Positions 62,758 through 64,000 of a stretch of DNA of 64,000 nucleotides are shown here, piece after piece; position 1 is the first letter of the stretch, and every line of letters starts with the position of its first letter. The notes below the pieces were generated by a model. It had not been told where the DNA came from and made no database searches. It worked only from the letters and a program-made list of their open reading frames with translations. Source of the DNA: Algibacter sp045066735 (GTDB lineage Bacteria; Bacteroidota; Bacteroidia; Flavobacteriales; Flavobacteriaceae). Location: the NCBI RefSeq assembly GCF_045066735.1, contig NZ_JBISHH010000022.1, positions 186,001 to 250,000 of the forward strand, read 5' to 3'. Made by a program: the position numbers and the translations under genes.

Positions 62758-63918
62758 ATGAAAATTACAGCTATTAAAACATTTCCAGTAAACATTGCGG
62801 GACGAAGCCAGTTAAACATTAAAGTGGAAACCAATGCGGGTATTTATGGTTGGGGAGCGTCTGGTTTAACAGGACGTGAAATGGCTGTGATTGGCGCTAT
62901 AAATCATTTTAGACCGCTTTTAATAGGGAAAAATCCTAGGCAAATAGGTTCGATTTGGCAAGATTTATATCGAGGTCAATATTTTGAAGGCGGACGGGTT
63001 TTAACAGCGGCTATTTCTGCGATTGATATTGCATTGTATGACATTAAGGGCAAAGCCTTGGGTGTTCCGGTCTATGAACTTTTAGGAGGTAAACAGCGTG
63101 ATTATGTGGAGTGTTTTGCTTCATTAAGATTTAGTAGTAAAGAAGAATTAATTTCGAGAGCAAAAATTTTAATCGAAAAAGGTTGGAAAATGCTGCGTTT
63201 GGCTCCAGCCGAATACGAAGAAGAAAAATATGCTTCAGTTTTCGAACCTAGAGAATCTATAGCTATAATTGCTGAATGGCTAACCGATTTGCGCATCGAA
63301 GTTGGATCAACTCCAGTTATAGGCATTGATTATCATCACAGGCTTACCGTACCAGAAACTATTTCGTTTTTGCAGCGTATGCCAGTCGGAACTATTGATT
63401 TTATTGAAGAGCCTATTCGAGACGAAACTCCCGAAGCTTATGAAACATTGCGAAAAATGACCAATGTTCCATTCGCTATAGGCGAGGAGTTTGCTAGTAA
63501 ATGGCAGTTTTTACCGTATATAGAACGCGGAATTACGCAATTTGCAAGAATAGATGTGTGTAATGTGGGAGGTATTACAGAAGCCATGAAAGTGGCTGCT
63601 ATGGCAGAAGCTCATTATATAGATTTGATGCCTCATAACCCTTTAGGACCAATTTGCACGGCAGCTACTTTGCATGTTGCGGCGGCAAGTCCTAATTTTA
63701 GTTGGTTGGAAGAAATGAATACCCATGTTGAAAACCCGGGTTTAGATGATTGGAATTATTATCCCATTCAACCAAAAATTGACAGCACACGTTATAAATT
63801 AACAGATAAACCCGGTTTAGGAGTAGATTTCAACGAGGAACTAGCATTAAAAGAAGGCTTTAAAATGGTAGAAGCTCCAAGGTTAAAACGTAATGACGGG
63901 GCCTACACAAATTGGTAA
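62758..63918 (+). CDS. enolase-superfamily dehydratase, D-galactonate dehydratase-like
   Basis: The 386-residue cytoplasmic protein belongs to the mandelate racemase subgroup. Mg ligands are D191 (GIDYHHRLT), E217 (DFIEEP) and E243 (AIGEEFAS). H293 in MPHNPLGPIC is the conserved catalytic His of galactonate/gluconate dehydratases. The usual KxK pair is replaced by MLRLAP at about 145-150, as in dehydratases that use His after the first Asp ligand (here H193 or H194). It would convert an aldonic acid, perhaps galactonate or an L-sugar acid, to a 2-keto-3-deoxy acid, which the kinase and aldolase at 34746-36517 could then process. It is co-transcribed with the upstream MFS and a further gene 23 bp downstream. 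Confidence 0.87.
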   Translation: MKITAIKTFPVNIAGRSQLNIKVETNAGIYGWGASGLTGREMAVIGAINHFRPLLIGKNPRQIGSIWQDLYRGQYFEGGRVLTAAISAIDIALYDIKGKALGVPVYELLGGKQRDYVECFASLRFSSKEELISRAKILIEKGWKMLRLAPAEYEEEKYASVFEPRESIAIIAEWLTDLRIEVGSTPVIGIDYHHRLTVPETISFLQRMPVGTIDFIEEPIRDETPEAYETLRKMTNVPFAIGEEFASKWQFLPYIERGITQFARIDVCNVGGITEAMKVAAMAEAHYIDLMPHNPLGPICTAATLHVAAASPNFSWLEEMNTHVENPGLDDWNYYPIQPKIDSTRYKLTDKPGLGVDFNEELALKEGFKMVEAPRLKRNDGAYTNW

Positions 63919-63941
63919 TATTCAGATAAAAAAATATAAAT

Positions 63942-64000
63942 ATGTTTTCAAAAAATTATTCAAGATTTCCATTAAAACTCATTATAGTTATTTCTGTTCA
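63942..64000 (+). CDS. start of a further gene, cut by the window edge
   Basis: The ATG at 63942 opens a frame MFSKNYSRFPLKLIIVISV that continues to the edge. The basic start followed by a hydrophobic stretch looks like a signal peptide. It lies 23 bp after the dehydratase gene on the same strand, so it is probably in the same operon. Too little is visible to name a family. Confidence 0.6.
   Translation, partial: MFSKNYSRFPLKLIIVISV

Overview
The window looks like a Flavobacteriia (marine Bacteroidota) chromosome. It is AT-rich, carries two SusC/SusD pairs, several proteins ending in type IX secretion (T9SS) sorting domains, Bacteroidota-style lipoprotein signals, TAnnTTTG-like -7 elements and a Bacteroidota-type tyrosine recombinase. 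No rRNA, tRNA or CRISPR array was seen. Almost everything belongs to one large polysaccharide-utilisation region for red-algal agar-type galactans (agarose/porphyran). The diagnostic combination is GH117, four intact GH16 enzymes, GH2, GH29, a GH42-like enzyme, a GH127-like enzyme, an S1 sulfatase, and a complete set of enzymes for the agar sugar 3,6-anhydro-L-galactose (AHG).

Left part (1-22625): a patchwork of intact enzymes and fossils. Intact genes encode GH2 (cut by the window edge), GH117, GH29, a beta-helix protein, an FN3-type lipoprotein, a large beta-helix T9SS protein, a second GH2, a HYR-GH16 lipoprotein, a TPR/HTH membrane regulator, a 1005-residue T9SS protein and a tyrosine recombinase lacking its N-terminus. 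Between 5200 and 12000, and again near 16000, lie remnants of a sulfatase, a GH16, an esterase split by a tetranucleotide expansion, a T9SS tail, a lipoprotein, an IS256-family transposase and two unrecognised proteins.

Right part (22626-64000): a well-kept, operon-structured core. It holds susCD-1 with two further lipoproteins; a T9SS protein; an AraC regulator; a sulfatase; KDPG-type aldolase, KDG-type kinase and two GH16 in one run; a small secreted protein; susCD-2; cycloisomerase, aldehyde dehydrogenase, PhoD-like hydrolase, FG-GAP/ASPIC protein, sugar MFS, GH16, GH127-like and HpcH aldolase in one long run; a GH42-like enzyme; and a divergent pair of beta-propeller versus MFS plus galactonate-dehydratase-like genes. 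The inferred flow is as follows. Surface GH16 enzymes and SusCD bind, cut and import oligosaccharides. GH117, GH2, GH42-like, GH29, GH127-like and sulfatase enzymes trim them. AHG is oxidised (aldehyde dehydrogenase), cycloisomerised (enolase family), phosphorylated (kinase) and split to pyruvate plus glyceraldehyde-3-phosphate (aldolase). Galactonate-type acids may enter through the second enolase-family enzyme.

The most interesting signal is regulatory. Eight promoters in the right part carry the same direct repeat, RGGTAA-like hexamers exactly 21 bp apart start to start. In six plus-strand cases a TTTG/TTAG-type -7 element follows at one fixed distance (31 nt gap). I saw no copy in the left part. 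This defines a putative single regulon, with the AraC-family protein at 32108-32965 as an obvious but unproven candidate regulator.
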